Shown here piece after piece: positions 34,438-47,423 of a stretch of DNA of 64,000 nucleotides; within the stretch, counting starts at the first letter, position 1, and each line of letters begins with the position of its first letter. The position numbers and the translations under genes are program-made. The DNA is from Climacium dendroides (Eukaryota > Streptophyta > Bryopsida > Hypnales > Climaciaceae): positions 22,200,047 through 22,264,046 of the forward strand of contig OX467087.1 in NCBI GenBank assembly GCA_950106755.1. Reading direction: 5' to 3'. The notes beneath the pieces are model-generated. The model had not been told where the DNA came from. It worked only from the letters and a program-made list of their open reading frames with translations, and made no database searches.

Positions 34438-35070
34438 TCAAGCGTTGAACTTGGAAGGGTCGCCAATGTTATCTCTGTAATCAGTGGGATGGCTGTCGTC
34501 CATCTCTCTCTCCCACGGTCTCTTATTCACCCTTACACTCGACCGTGAGTCTGTGAACTGGATGTCTTGCTTGGTGAGCATGTCGCACTCTTCTCGGACC
34601 AGCTTGAAGAGCAACGCCTCTTCCTCGGTTTTCCATCCCACGCCAGTGGACCTCGAAATCAACCTGAAACCCCTGACAAAACGCATGACCCACCTATCCC
34701 CCATGTCTGCGCATTCGTCACCAGTGATGGCTTTGTTAGCTCTGTTCAATGCTAAATTAGCAGTAGAGTAGGCCCTCTCAAGGAAATTATCAAAACTCTC
34801 CTTGGGCAGTCTGTGAATCATATCGTCTAGAATTTCAATGATTTTCTTGTGTCGGTATTCCATTCGCTCTTTGCTCATTATCCAGTTTGAGTCAGAGGCC
34901 TCTCGTTGAACCCGCGGTGCATTATCGGCGTGTGACCATGGACCATCTGCCTCGATCTCTTCGTATTCCTTGGTCCTCTCCATTCTCCTGACAACGAGCC
35001 CGGCGGGCTTCTGGTAGTACAACGACTCCACCATCGGATTCAATTTATCCTTACGATTTAAGTACGACAT
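34438..35070 (-). CDS. Unrecognised protein, intronless paralogue of the gene at 30852-32356
   Basis: Single-exon ORF of 210 aa, ATG at 35070, stop at 34438-34440. It is co-linear with the product of 30852-32356 (212 aa): AITGDECADMGDRWVMR sits at the same residue numbers as HIGDEYIHALDRFVFR in the partner, and KTEEEALLFKLVREEC matches VDTEELVLQLLREEC. The intron found in the partner after codon 134 is absent here although the sequence around it aligns. The N-terminal 60 residues are different and more charged, including ADGPWSHADNAPR. No signal peptide, membrane segment or known motif is visible, and its function is unknown. Loss of the intron, or retroposition followed by divergence, would explain the structure. 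An additional upstream 5' UTR exon cannot be excluded. Confidence 0.75.
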   Translation of the reverse strand: MSYLNRKDKLNPMVESLYYQKPAGLVVRRMERTKEYEEIEADGPWSHADNAPRVQREASDSNWIMSKERMEYRHKKIIEILDDMIHRLPKESFDNFLERAYSTANLALNRANKAITGDECADMGDRWVMRFVRGFRLISRSTGVGWKTEEEALLFKLVREECDMLTKQDIQFTDSRSSVRVNKRPWEREMDDSHPTDYRDNIGDPSKFNA

Positions 35071-35930
35071 GGTGAACGAGCTAGCTGGCGAGATTAGTGA
35101 CGTACCTGAGGATGTTGCCTGTACAAACCGAACGCTGGATTATACCTGTTAACTGAGATGTTAGGAGTACAAATTTGTCAGAATCGGACACTTAAGCAAT
35201 CTTTAGTTGAAAGCTTGGGCTCCCTCGACCTCCCGACCTCTCGATGGTGCACAAGTACGAAGGATCAGCAATCAGGGATCAGGCGGAATCCCACACTGCA
35301 CTCGAGAAGTAAGGTAAGCTCGGATTAATGCTGGGCAGGACAAGAATGACCATACTAGGGCTTATGAAGAGGGTCAATTAGCAGAGTAACCGTCGCGTCC
35401 ATTCGGACGATAGTATTTGCGTGCCACGCCAAATCGTTTGGGGATGTAACTGATTCGCAATTCCTTTACAGAACTGTCTCCAAAGCCTGGACTACCTGTT
35501 GCTAATATCAGCATACATGTAAGACACGTCGCTTGGGAGTCCTTTTTTTAACTAGGACCTACGCAATACAGTTGACCACACTGGAGAAAAACATAACAAC
35601 CTCAATCTGAATTTCAATTCAGTAAATGAGTGAATAAAAATTAATCAAGGAAAAAAAGTTCTAATTTTACCAAAATCTGTGCCTAAATTGTCCAGACACT
35701 TCACATAAGTACTGATCAATTGTTTTCAAATTTACGATTCATATGAATGTGCACACTCTTGAGAGTGGAATGTGAAAGATAAACCTACAACGCTGATTGA
35801 AGTCCGGTTCAAAATTGTAACCTAAATGATCACATTCATCTAGCGGAATGAATATGAACAGTGGCTAACCGAAGAAAGGAAAACGCCAACATAATCCGAA
35901 CTAAGGATTTTACATGAGCAAGAGCTAAAT
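35071..35930. other. Intergenic region
   Basis: Between the 5' end of the unrecognised minus-strand gene and the 3' end of the DUF1218 gene. It should hold the promoter of the former and the 3' UTR of the latter. No clear motif found. Confidence 0.4.
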
Positions 35931-37281
35931 TTAGGGGTACGGAGACATGCCCACAGAGGGACCATTCGATTGCCATGCCGGTCGCTCCCTAGCTTTCGAG
36001 ATGAGGACATAATACAGCTCACTGAATATTGTAGTGAGAAAAACGAAGGCAGCTCCAGCAGCAAACACACTCTTTGTCACTTCCCGGCAAGTGACTTTAT
36101 CTCCAAAGAAGTTGTGATATCCTTTGGTTTGGATTTTGTTCTGGGCGGCACCTGCAATGAGAGCGGCAGCGGCTACGATGAAGCACAACCTGCATCCATA
36201 ACAATTACATTAACCTTCGACTCATCCTGCCAAAAGATGACGATGACATCATGATGAATGTGAAAACAATCTGCTTAATCCTTAAACGCCTTGATCCTTT
36301 TTTTTAAATTTGGCACATTTTTGCTTATATCTTTGTACAGATATATCATTCATAGCAATTTTATGAAATTGGTCATTGAGGAAGCTTGTCTTTTCAAGAT
36401 TCAAGTATTGAATTGGATGAATGAGAAGTTAGTTGGACTAAACAGTGCCTGCAAGCCCTCCGCTCATCGTCCAGAATATGGAAGTCGGAGTGCATAAGGG
36501 TTGAGCAGCCCAAGAATGTAACTGAGGAAGCTCAACACTGGACGTACCACGACAATAGAAACATCAGAACTCCGAAAGTCTTAGCTCCTCCAGGCTTTAC
36601 GCCGCTTCCGCAACAGAGACAGCGTGTGGCCAGCATGATGATGATCTGGGAGACCATCAAGAAAAGGAATGATCCCGCAGCCAAACCGGTTGATATGTCG
36701 GAGGTATATTCGCATTTGAAAAGCTCTGTTTTAGGATCAAATGCTGAGTAACTCGCCTGCGGATAAAGAATATCGTCAGTCACACGACAAATTGCATTCT
36801 GTACGTGCTGATTTCCTTGATATGGTCACCCAATCAGGATACGTTACAGATTCAGCAATTGATGCGAACATACGAAGTAGAAAACATATTCTAGATAAGT
36901 CGGAAATATATATAATCACTAAAACTTTGAACCAAAGGACTGATTTTTCATCTTAAGGTTAACTCTCACAGCAATATGCAAGTTTTTGAAAAGCGTGCAG
37001 GCAAGAATTTGACAGAATTTGATAGCTCTCTATGAGAAGATCAACCGTCAAACTGAACGTATACGCAAGAACTACCAGAGTAATACCATCACGGAACCTA
37101 TTCTCAGCTTCCTGAGATTACTTCCTGATGTTAACGCATAATGTAATGCAATACGCAAATGAGGGGGAGAAGTAGCCCGCGAAAAGCTAACCTTGCTTCG
37201 TTTCTCAATGGCTGCAATTGCAAGACCGAAGGCGATGATGTAGAATACTAGTGTGACGGCAAGAACTAATGCTCTCGCCAT
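35931..37281 (-). CDS. DUF1218 family membrane protein
   Basis: Plant-specific four-helix membrane protein of the DUF1218 family, which includes Arabidopsis proteins linked to leaf symmetry, vascular patterning and wall lignin. Exons in order are 37192-37281, 36548-36756 and 35931-36189, giving 185 aa with clean phases (0, then 2). Helix 1 is in exon 1 (residues 4-25), helix 2 around SFLFLMVSQIIIML, helix 3 spans the exon 2/3 junction and helix 4 is near FAAGAAFVFLTTIF. Typical family marks are KCEYTSDISTGLAAG, RCLCCGSGVKPGG, a Trp at the exon 2/3 junction and a Cys late in the extracytoplasmic loop (KVTCREV). The start context AAAAATGGCG is good. The short C-terminal tail ends in a Pro/Ser-rich stretch. 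Precise role unknown. Confidence 0.88.
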
Positions 37282-38860
37282 TTTTGTAAAATCCTTATCC
37301 CTGTGAAACCATAGAAATCTTGTGTCACAATACGGAAGGTACAAGAAGTGTTCATCGAGGCACCATATCATATCCATTTTAAATTGCTCCGGAAAGCTTA
37401 TCATCATTGTCTTAGAAATCTCATCAACAGAACTAGGGAGAATCAGCAAATCTCATCACACCAATTCTAGTCCTGCCGTCCTACCCCCGGAGAACTTCAG
37501 CGAACATTGAATCCAATCACATAGATCGAAATCGACATCAAGAAATTTCGTCGTTGCCAGATATCAACGTTACAGAAATCCAAATATCAACCCGACATAG
37601 AAAATACTCAGTACTTTAAGAAAAGGATGAGAGAAAAGCACACTCCAATTTTTTAGTAGCTCGGACTTAAGAGTAAGTACCTAAAACACACGACAACTAT
37701 CACTATTAACCAAATCGTTCAAAAACTCATAGCTAGTCACAGACAACGCAAAAGTTAATGTCCGTGCTCACGAGACTCGATTCAGATTATCGGCATTTCG
37801 TTGACCCCTTCCGGGAACTGACACTCCAGAATCCTACATTCTCAATAGGACAAATCACAAACTACATTCGGTCACTAAGATAGACTAACTCCAACTCCGA
37901 AGGATAACCACAATCAGAAACCCGAGCATCAGCATCCTACAGCCTGAAAATATACTTGCAACGCCCGAAGTGACTACATCAACCAGCAGTCTCTGAAACC
38001 GAAGCCAATCACAACCTCAACAAACTCTAAAAGAGAAGAAGACGAACCAAACGTGAAGTTATCCCTCAGCATCCCGAAACTCAGATCCACGAACTTCGCC
38101 AAGATCATCAAGAACCTAAAAACCGCGGAGAGATGAGAAAGAGACTTACACCAAGAAACGAGCTCAAAGCCGCAAAACAATGGCAAGGGCAGGCAGATCC
38201 GATCAGGTGAATCCGGCGTCTGGATTCTGGAAGCGCCCGGCACTGTTCGATCAGGAGCAAGCGGTTGGTCGTGAAAGGTAAGTGTGCAAAGGGACCTGGG
38301 AGCCAGCGAGCAACATGACTACTCTTGCTTGCCCTGGATCGCAACGGTAACCAGGGAGGCCATTGGGGCGAGGAAGGCGCATCTTAGTTCAAAAAAACTA
38401 AATAAGTCCCGCCGCGCGACAGAATTCTCCGAAAAAAACCCTGTGAAAATCCTGAAACTGGACTGAAAAAAGAAAGGGAAACAGAAAAAACTTGTCATCG
38501 TCTCCGGTGAGGACGGGACGAATGATGGTTGAATCATCGAGATCAATCTCGTCCTTGGCAATCATGTTCCATTCATGAAACGTGACTGCGTCTCTTTCCA
38601 AGGCCTTTTTGTTTTCTGTGCGTCAATGGCGGCTCATCACTCTGGAACCTTCGTGTGATTCCTGACAGTCTGAAAAAACGACTGCGCTTTGAAATCTCAG
38701 CAGGCGAAACTTGATGGCCACTGGCTGCCTGTGACTTGGAAAGTTGGAAATCTCGCTGCCACAGTCGAACTGCACGTTTGTCGAAAAACATTTCTAAGAA
38801 ATAAAGGAGTTGTATTATTGAGAAATTATTTTTTTCTAGGGGTAAAAATATCACAAAGGA
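37282..38860. other. Upstream region of the DUF1218 gene
   Basis: Balanced base composition up to about 38750 suggests 5' UTR, a possible 5' UTR intron and promoter of the minus-strand DUF1218 gene. The short ORFs here show no recognisable product. Confidence 0.4.
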
Positions 38861-41629
38861 AAATAAAGGATTTCAAGGAATATTCAAAAAAGGTGAACTC
38901 ACGTTTTATGAAAAAACCATAACTTACATTAGGCTGTTTGTTTTATTTGTTACAGAGATCTCTAAAACCGTAGTTACATTCTTGGTATTGTCAAAAAGGT
39001 CTCTATGAGAAGGGGCACATGGACTTTGTTTCATGGCATTTGAATCTATGGTGTGAAAGTTATTGAATTTTTTTAAATTATGAATTAGAAAATTAGAAAA
39101 CTATTTTTATTTTTATTTTGGTTGTGGCAACAACACGAGGCACAATAGTATTAGTATTGGTCGCATTCAATATGGTGAAGTTCTTGTTCATTTAAGATAA
39201 TGAATCTTCATTGTCAAAAATGTGATACTCACATTTGGACCAAGAAGCCACATTGAAACTTCAAAGATGATGAGACAAGATGAGACAAAATAAACATGAG
39301 AGCCTTGGAGAGACTAGTGTCAATTTTTAGGACACCTAGAGATGATACTTTGGAATTTCATATTGTATTCATATAATATATAATTTTAAATAATGAGTAT
39401 GTTTAGTTGCTATTAGTGTTGATTATAAATGCACCTAAAGAGGCACTAAACTACAACCAATTTTGAGTAGAAATAGACTTCTTTAATTTCATTACATTAG
39501 TTGGCTACAAATTCACAAAAGATCATTATTGGCTAAAATTCAAATCTATAGTAACTACTTTGATAAAGAATCTTTTGAGATTCATATTTTAGCATTGTCT
39601 TCTGGGAAAAAAAAAAGTCAAGATTACTTCAATAAAAGAATCTCTACTATCAAATGGTTTGAAAAAAAATTAGATGAAATATTGTAGTTCTTTGTTCTCT
39701 AGAGTCCACTTGAAATAATTTATAAACTACTTTCAAGGGCTTGAAACCTCACAAGATTTAATCCTTGAAGTATGCACCTTAAGACTAATTTAATCAAATT
39801 CATTATTCTTTGCTTTATATGCCTAGTTTTGTTGTTAAATGTGAGTAGAAATGATTTATTATATTTATTGGAGATGAAATCACATGTCTTTTATAAGTTC
39901 TAAAATTTTCAATTTTTTTGAGAAAATGTGAAAATTATCATGAATTTCTCAAAAAAAAGTCAAAAAATCTTATCAATTTAAATTAAATGCATTTAATAAT
40001 CTAAAAGCTTCATCATTAACATATATTCTAGTGTGGTTCATTTTTAGGTAGTATAAATTGGAATTTTGTAACATTATATAATTAATAAATCCATAAATTG
40101 TGGTTATAGATCACAAGTTCAAATTGAATTTTAAAAAATTAATTAGAAAGTAGACTTGATTTACAATATTCTTCTTCATTAGTTGGTCTCAAATTCTTAA
40201 AAAAATTCTTATAGCTTAAACTCATATCATAAACAAGAAAGTGCAAATGTAAGTGTTTTCTTACGTAGGAGAATCAATCATTATTGAAAGAGGAAATTTC
40301 CACTCACATCCATTGCAAAGACTCTTAATAAATAACTCTAAAAAAACTGAATGAAAATTACAATTAATCTATTATTGTACTTTTAAAAGCATCTATAAAC
40401 CATTTTTGGGTCTCCAAATGTGTTTTAAGGTTAATGATCCCTCAAGGCAAAATATCATATTGTTGTTAAACCTTTTATTCTTAATTCTTAAAGGACTAGG
40501 GTACATCTTCAACAATAATTATAAAAAATGATCACTTTATAAGGAAATTTTGATCTTAGCATCCAATTGAAAAATTAATTACATTTCTAAAAAGAAAATA
40601 AATGTCTACACCTTTAATCAAAGTCTCAAAAAAACTTGTTCAAAATTAACTTTGTAGGAATGTGCAAAAATTTTCAATTAATCATTTAATAACCACTTCA
40701 ATTGATTATTTAGGAATTAACTTTAATTTTAACCCCTAAGTGCTTTATCAAGTGACTATTTTTTGTTGTTGCTTCACTTCGGGCAATATTTTCAGGCAAA
40801 AAAAATTATTTTTCAAATTTTCATTTAAAAAAAAGATTGGATTGTCTTTCAATATTTATATCCAAAACTAAGATTGCTAAAGTAAAATAAATTTACAAGA
40901 GAAATAGCAAAAGGTGTTTAGAATTTGCCTAATGCAAAAAACTTCAATTAATCATTCAACGACCACTTCAATTGATTCTTTAGGAGTTAACTTTAACTTT
41001 AACCCCTAAATGCTTTACCAAGTGAAAATTTGGGTCAAGTTCTTCTAAATCCAATTTTGGTTAGATTTGCTTCAATTTTTGGAAGATTTTTATTTTTAGA
41101 CTAGTTTTTAGTGATACATTTTTCAAATGAAACAAGAAATTGCTTCAAAAGATATGAGGTAACTACTTTGGGGAACAAAATAGGGGTAGCTTGGGTAGGG
41201 ATATTTACACTACAAACTAATTTTTGAAGGCTTTTCTAATAGTGCTTGTTAAGGGAAGGGGTAATTGGTTTCAACTCAAGAAAATGGATTCCAATATTGT
41301 ATGGATGTGATGGCAAAGCCAATTGTTGTTTGGGTTGTACCTTTAATACTTCCTATGAACTTTCCTTGTAGAACATTGTCTTTGTGGCTATCTCCAACAA
41401 CGGGTAACATTCTACAAATTGTCCTCTACATGTTGTTGCAACATTCTACAAATTGTCCTTTTACAATATCCTCTACCCATAGCTTCTAGATGATTTGAGA
41501 TAGTAAGGTACTATGCCTTTTAGTAACACTTACCTCTTTAAGTCCACCAATGTATCCATTAGAAAAAGAATGAACCCTCGAAGACACTACTTCATTTTTT
41601 AGAAAGCTTCTTGAGAGATGGATTGGGAG
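38861..41629. other. AT-rich intergenic DNA with repeat copies
   Basis: 39013-39085 is a reverse-orientation copy of the dispersed family at 23290-23730. Two direct copies of about 90 bases (40665-40756 and 40933-41025) share CAATTAATCATT, CACTTCAATTGATT and TTAACCCCTAA. No gene is supported. Confidence 0.45.
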
Positions 41630-41916
41630 CACAGTTGCCATATCAGACAGAATCTTATTGTTCACGGATGAATCAAGAAATCAACATTGACTGGTTACAA
41701 ACTTTGGAGGCCAATGACTTTTGGAAAAATTATCCGAATTGGGCATATGAGATGTTTTTCGGCATCTACAAAAATTGTAGATGCCGAAAAACATCTCATA
41801 TGCCCAATTCGGATAATTTTTCCAAAAGTCATTGGCCTCCAAAGTTTGCAACCAGTCAACGTTGATTTGTTGATTCGTCCATGAACAATAAGATTCTGTC
41901 TGATATGACAACTGTG
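41630..41916. mobile_element. Foldback element with 8-bp TSD (hAT-type)
   Basis: A 287-bp nearly perfect palindrome: arms 41630-41771 and 41775-41916 (142 bases each) around a 3-base loop, with only a handful of mismatches. Termini are CACAGTTGCCATATC and its complement. The 8-bp word ATTGGGAG flanks both sides (41622-41629 and 41917-41924). An 8-bp duplication points to the hAT superfamily, although the terminus is not a textbook one. Because of the symmetry, both strands encode nearly the same peptide; this is an artefact, not a gene. Confidence 0.85.
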
Positions 41917-42249
41917 ATTGGGAGACTCGTTACTAGTAATGATGATCCATGTCAATGTATTATTATTTGGTGGAAAATCAAAGAATCATAAGTTAGGATT
42001 GGATGGTGGATAATAAATGTCTTCATATCCCTACCCACTTAAATGCTTAGCTGGCTTGCCACATCTCCTACTTTAAAAACATGTACTATGATGCTTCAGT
42101 TCCATACCTAAAATTTTGGTAGGCAAAATGTGAAGTTTTTTTATTTCAATTTTCATCTCAATGCTTTAGCAATTTATGAGTAGGTCATTGCTTTTGAGTT
42201 GTTATTGAACATGAAGCTTTTGACCAATTCATGTTTAATAATTTTCTAA
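41917..42249. other. AT-rich spacer
   Basis: Short AT-rich DNA between the foldback element and the Harbinger-type element. Nothing recognisable. Confidence 0.4.
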
Positions 42250-43363
42250 GGGTGGGTTTATACTGTGCCTAAGGCCGGATGGAAAGCCGGATGGATTTGC
42301 CTTCAATCCGTCCCCAATTTTTCCATCCAGCCCTAGTTAATGTAAACCCCTTGGGCCGGATTCTAGGGCCGAATTTCCAATTCATATGCTCTTGGATTTT
42401 CTCAATGCTCAATTAAATTTTTTTATAAAAATATGCATGTTTATCTTTTAAAAAAAAATTAAAAACAAAAAAAAAATCTTTTTTTTTCTTTTTCCTTTTT
42501 GTTCCTATATATTTTATTTCTAAAATAAAAGAGAAGTTTATTTATTTATTACTTAAAATAAAAAATAAAAATTAATGTTTTGATTTTTCTCTTATATAGA
42601 ATATGCATTTGTAATCAACATGTTTAATACTAAAACATAGGTACTTTATTGTAGTCACTTAGATGATGATTTTCCTTTAAGATTAAAAAAATTAAATACA
42701 TAAGGGAGTTTGCTCTAAAAACACCCATGCTCTAAGAGTGATCATGACGGAGAGGTACATTTTGCTTTATTGAATGTACTAGCACATTTTAGGACATGGT
42801 CACTTTTAATGACCGTTGCCTTTCAACTTAAAAAAATTCATAACTAATTACACAAAGATCTAAAAAATATGAAACAAATCAAGTCACCAAAAAAATATGA
42901 AGCGAAAGGGCCTAACATGCATTTCAAAATCTACTCTACAATTTTTTAAATGAATCTTTAATGTGATTTTTTCTCTAAGATTTAGTGTATTTGAGACTCA
43001 TTTCCAAAAGCCCTCAACACTATGAAAGTCAAGTTTGTGATGGACACTCTTGTACAAAATCTTGAATAAAAAAATCATAATCAATCATTTTGAAAATTGG
43101 ATTTTTGATGCTAAAATTAAACTTAAAATAGACTTTAAAATATTAAAAACTACTAAGACTAGCAACTTGGTTAAGTTTTATTAGACTTCAAAGTATTGTT
43201 CACACCAAAATTTCGTGCCTTGGACATTTAGAAATTAAGAACAACTCTATCAAATAAACATGTACCAAATTCCAAATAAAAATAAATCTTATGTTGAGTC
43301 AGTTAAAAATGATTGAACCAAATAAACTTTAAAATCTCATATTCAATTAAGAACAATTTTATA

Positions 43364-43399
<36 letters not shown>

Positions 43400-44052
43400 A
43401 ATTGTATATATAAACTCATCATAATATGATAATTGTATTATATATATATAATAATAATAAGTTTATATATCATATTATGATGAGTTTATATATATTATAT
43501 TATAATGAGTTTATATAATGTATTATAAACTGTATACACTTAGTCTGTTCTAAAGCTCCCAAACTCAGTCCACTTTTGTTTCTGTTTCAAAGCTCCCAAA
43601 CTCTTCAATCCATTGCTTCCAATTTCAAACTGATTCATGAAATATTGACAACATTGACAACAGATCAAGCTCCAAAAATTTAGCAATGCATATTGGTGGA
43701 AGTTTCTTGAGTTCACAATCAACAAGCATGCATCAAAATAGAAAACAAAAGACTTTGCATAGTTAGACGGTGGAGATTTGTACAATCCAACGGAGGAGCC
43801 CAATCCGGCCCCAATCCGGCCTTAGATGGGAGTTCGGACCACCCAAAACCTTGTCCTGATTGCTCCCTTGGGGCCGGATGGTTTGGCGCCAAAACCATGC
43901 CACCTAAGGCAACACGTAGGATGAGTTGTAGTTCCATCAGGCCCCAAGTATAAACGCCTTGGGCCGGATTTGGAGAAATTGAGCACTCCTATTGGTTTAA
44001 ACTTGGAGAGTTCCGGCCGGCCCTCAATCCGGCCCCAAGTATAAACCGGCCC
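42250..44052. mobile_element. Non-autonomous PIF/Harbinger-type element, 1.8 kb
   Basis: Left end GGGTGGGTTTATACT at 42250 and the complement of GGGCCGGTTTATACT ending at 44052 form terminal inverted repeats, each followed inward by GGCCGGAT-rich subterminal sequence. The trinucleotide TAA flanks both ends (42247-42249 and 44053-44055). A TAA/TTA duplication with a GGG-starting terminus fits PIF/Harbinger. The interior is AT-rich with a long TA microsatellite and has no transposase. It could be mobilised only by an enzyme from elsewhere; the Harbinger remnant at 2.7-5.8 kb is broken, and its ends were not identified. Confidence 0.82.
43366..43520. repeat. (TA)n microsatellite and AT palindrome
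   Basis: A run of TA repeats (about 43366-43396) is followed by an inverted repeat: TATATAAACTCATCATAATA near 43411 and its complement near 43468-43490. It lies inside the 1.8-kb Harbinger-type element and could extrude as a cruciform. Confidence 0.7.
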
Positions 44053-44055
44053 TAA

Positions 44056-47000
44056 TTGATGTTGATGCAATAAATTATTTTGAATTTACTCAATGTTGAA
44101 TGTAGCAAGTTCAATGTTTGAATGTAGAAATGTGACAAGTTATTCATGATTGATTGATATACTTAGAAAATCTTCTAAAATTCTAATTAATCTAACTTGT
44201 GTAGGTATGCAAATTTGAATATCCAAATGCATGAATGATAACATGAATATCTTAGATTTTGAAATGAAATGTATTGATTTCTTCCTAGTCAACTTAATGA
44301 AGTAAATATAAAGTGGAGTTCTAAAATTTTTTTTGCAAGGAGTTGAAGAGTTTTAGGTATCAAGGTCAAGATCATGCTTGATTGGGACCCCAAGGTCAAG
44401 TAAGGACCAATGACCCTACTTTTAGATGTAGTGACCATTTACGTGTCCAAGGATGAGGAGGAACTTGCTCACAAGCCTCATGTAGGAAAGGAAGTGAGAT
44501 GTAGATCAAGGCATTGAATCCAATGTCAAGTCCCAATTTGGGTCCCGAATGTTATGTGTAATGTCTAGAACATTGATCCAATGTGCAAGCAAGCTTGACT
44601 CTACAAGATGGCATTGGTTTTTGAAACTAAGATCTTTTGAATAATTGCTCAAAGACAAATAGAGGATTTGAAGTCATTATTTGAGTTGACAGATTTCATT
44701 GCATATGGATGTTTTTGTTTACCATTGACCATGCTACCATGACCTTGTAATTGCAATCACTACAATCTAAGTTGCTATCAATGTTCGATGCATGATGGCC
44801 TCATTAAAAATTAAAGTCCAATAGAATCAATGTCATCATAGATTTAATATATTGGTATGGTGTTGAGGAATAGGATAGATAGCCATCCAACACTATACAA
44901 GGCTCAAACTTCAATTGATCTAAAGTATTCACCAATGATTCAACGGGGCAAATTTTCGCATAAATAACCCTCCAAATCTTTTTTTTTTGTAAGATAATGA
45001 GTTAGGGATACAAATATTGACTTTTAGCTTGATGGATCAATATACTCTTTTGATCCTTATACAAAAAAAAACATCCAAAGTTTAACTCTCTAAAAGGATT
45101 GTTGGAATTTGTAGAAGATGGTGGGAATGGATTGTTTAGATATGTACAATCCTTAACTTCATGTGGCTTAATTAACAATCATTCATAATGCATACAATAG
45201 ATTGCAATGCTAAAAGAATAAGTGTGGCAATTACTACAGAAGATTATAGAGTTCCAACAACAAACCTTGGATGATATTCCCGCATTTCAAGCACATATAA
45301 GATTTATGTAAGCCCAAAGTAGTTAATTAGAAAAACATTTAGAAGCCATGAAGATGGAACTACATATAGGTTATGTAAGAAATTAGGTTGGAAACTAAAA
45401 TTTTGATCTTGCTACACAACCTCATGAACTTGAGAAAGAAAGATTGATAAGCATTCATAAGGAACAACTACAAATAAATAAATTAGGGCTCTTAAAAAGC
45501 AAATTTATAGCTTAGTTGTCTTTTCATAAAATTTCAAATTCTGAAGAAAACACCTTGAATAGGCTTTTGAACTCAAGTGCAATCTCATTAAGATGTTTAC
45601 ATTTTGTCTAGCCTAGAAGGCATGCTAAGGCACAAACTTGATTAGCATGTTATACTAAAACAATCTCATGTCAAGATGTTATATTTGGCATTGTTATTAA
45701 TATGAAAACAAGTAGTTGTCCCAAAAAATCCGTCAAAAAAGACATGGGATTCTTATAGTGATTAGTTGCTGAGAGTAAATTGTGAAGAGAGTCCAAGAAA
45801 GAAATGTCATGGAAGGCCAATCTACTTGACTATATGAGAACCTTGATTTACAGTTTGAAAGTAGAAGTGGTTTTGTAAGCATTCTCTATAAAGCCAAAAT
45901 AAACTTTATGCTTCAAACGTCAATTATGCTATAAGAAAGATATATAGTGAGTCATTAACTATTACTTATTCATTAACTATTCTTAGTGTTCTATGTGTAT
46001 AGAACTCGAGACTATGAAAATTTCATCAAGGTCATATGGTGAAGGCACATGTATTTCAAAGGTGTTGATGTATACAAGACGAGATGGATAGCAACAAAAA
46101 ATTGGAATAAAAAATGGGATTCAATCTTCTTTAGAAAAGGTCCTACTTATTTAAATAATTTGGGGGTTAAATTGAGAAACCTCTAACAAGAAGATATAAG
46201 GTAATATGCTCTTAAATTGCCTACCTCTTCATATATATACTATGTGTATGTGTTGCTTTTTCATAGCCTTCAGCAATGTACAAATAATGTACATTTTAGG
46301 AGGTGGGCGAATTTTAGAGCCTTATGCCATTTCAACTTCAAAATTTTATAACAAATTTTGCAAAGCTCCAAAAAATATGAAACAATTTGGTTTAGATGCC
46401 AATTCTACTTGTCTTTCAAGGAAAGTTTACTAAAAAGTATTTCAAGATACTTCACCTCCCCCAAATTCAATTTCAATTCTTTAGTGGATTATTTATGGAC
46501 ATGTTATTTTAAAGGAAAAGATGAATGTCTAGGATGTTCTTGATACATTGACAAAAATGTTGTATTTTTAGCCCATGCATTTGCACCAATAGCCACATAT
46601 TCAATACTATAGACAAAACATGTTTACATCCACTTTTGTCACCTTCACAAAAAGTCAACTAAGGTAGACAAGCCTATTACCACCTTGATTTGGAATTTGA
46701 ATATCTTGGGGCCAATTTCAAGAAGGGTACATATTTTTCAAAGGTGTGGGCTTTTTTTCACATCAAACCCAAGTGGAATTATAATTTTTTGATTAAATTT
46801 TTTATTTTTGCAAATTTTTTAAATGGTTTGCCCTGAAATTTCAAAATCACTCATGGAAAGGGGGCAAAAATGTCCCTTAAACAATCCATCACTGCCTTGA
46901 CATGTATCTATTGGCACTTGAGTTCTCACCAATGAAGGATTGACATGTTATCGCTTTTGACATTAATGCACTGAAATTGTCAGAAAAATGAACAAATTTG

Positions 47001-47420
47001 GATGTCGTGGTGAGCGAAATGGGAGCCAAAACTAGGGAAATGAAATTGGGCAGTGAAAAGTGATGGGCTGGTTTACCTTCCATGTTGACTAACTTACATC
47101 GGAGGAAGTGGCACTTCTAGCACACAGGCAGGTGGGCGGTCCACAACCCTGCATGCACTGGAACAAGCTTATGTTGAAGTCTTGAAACCAAGAGCTTGCG
47201 TGAACCAAAACCTGTCAGGAATTGAAGTGCAATTCAAAACTGTACACAAGCAATGGGCTGCAGTGGATTCATGCAGTTTTCAGTTTTTATATCTTTCAAT
47301 GCAACAGCAAGGAAGTGGTTATTGTGTCTACAAGAAAATGCAAGCATAAACCTGTGTGAGTGAAGTCATTCACCAGGAAGAGTGCGTCAATAGCTGCACG
47401 CACGCTACTGCTGGAACACG
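44056..47420. other. AT-rich intergenic DNA
   Basis: About 3.3 kb without a supported ORF, RNA gene or element with clear ends. Some stretches (44337-44460, 45240-45620) have fewer A/T runs and could be decayed retroelement sequence, but nothing is recognisable in translation. Confidence 0.4.
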
Positions 47421-47423
47421 TCC

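Noticed and set aside
41611..41955. Several ORFs on both strands encoding nearly the same peptide
   Set aside because: They are a direct consequence of the palindromic foldback element; no family match and no gene structure.
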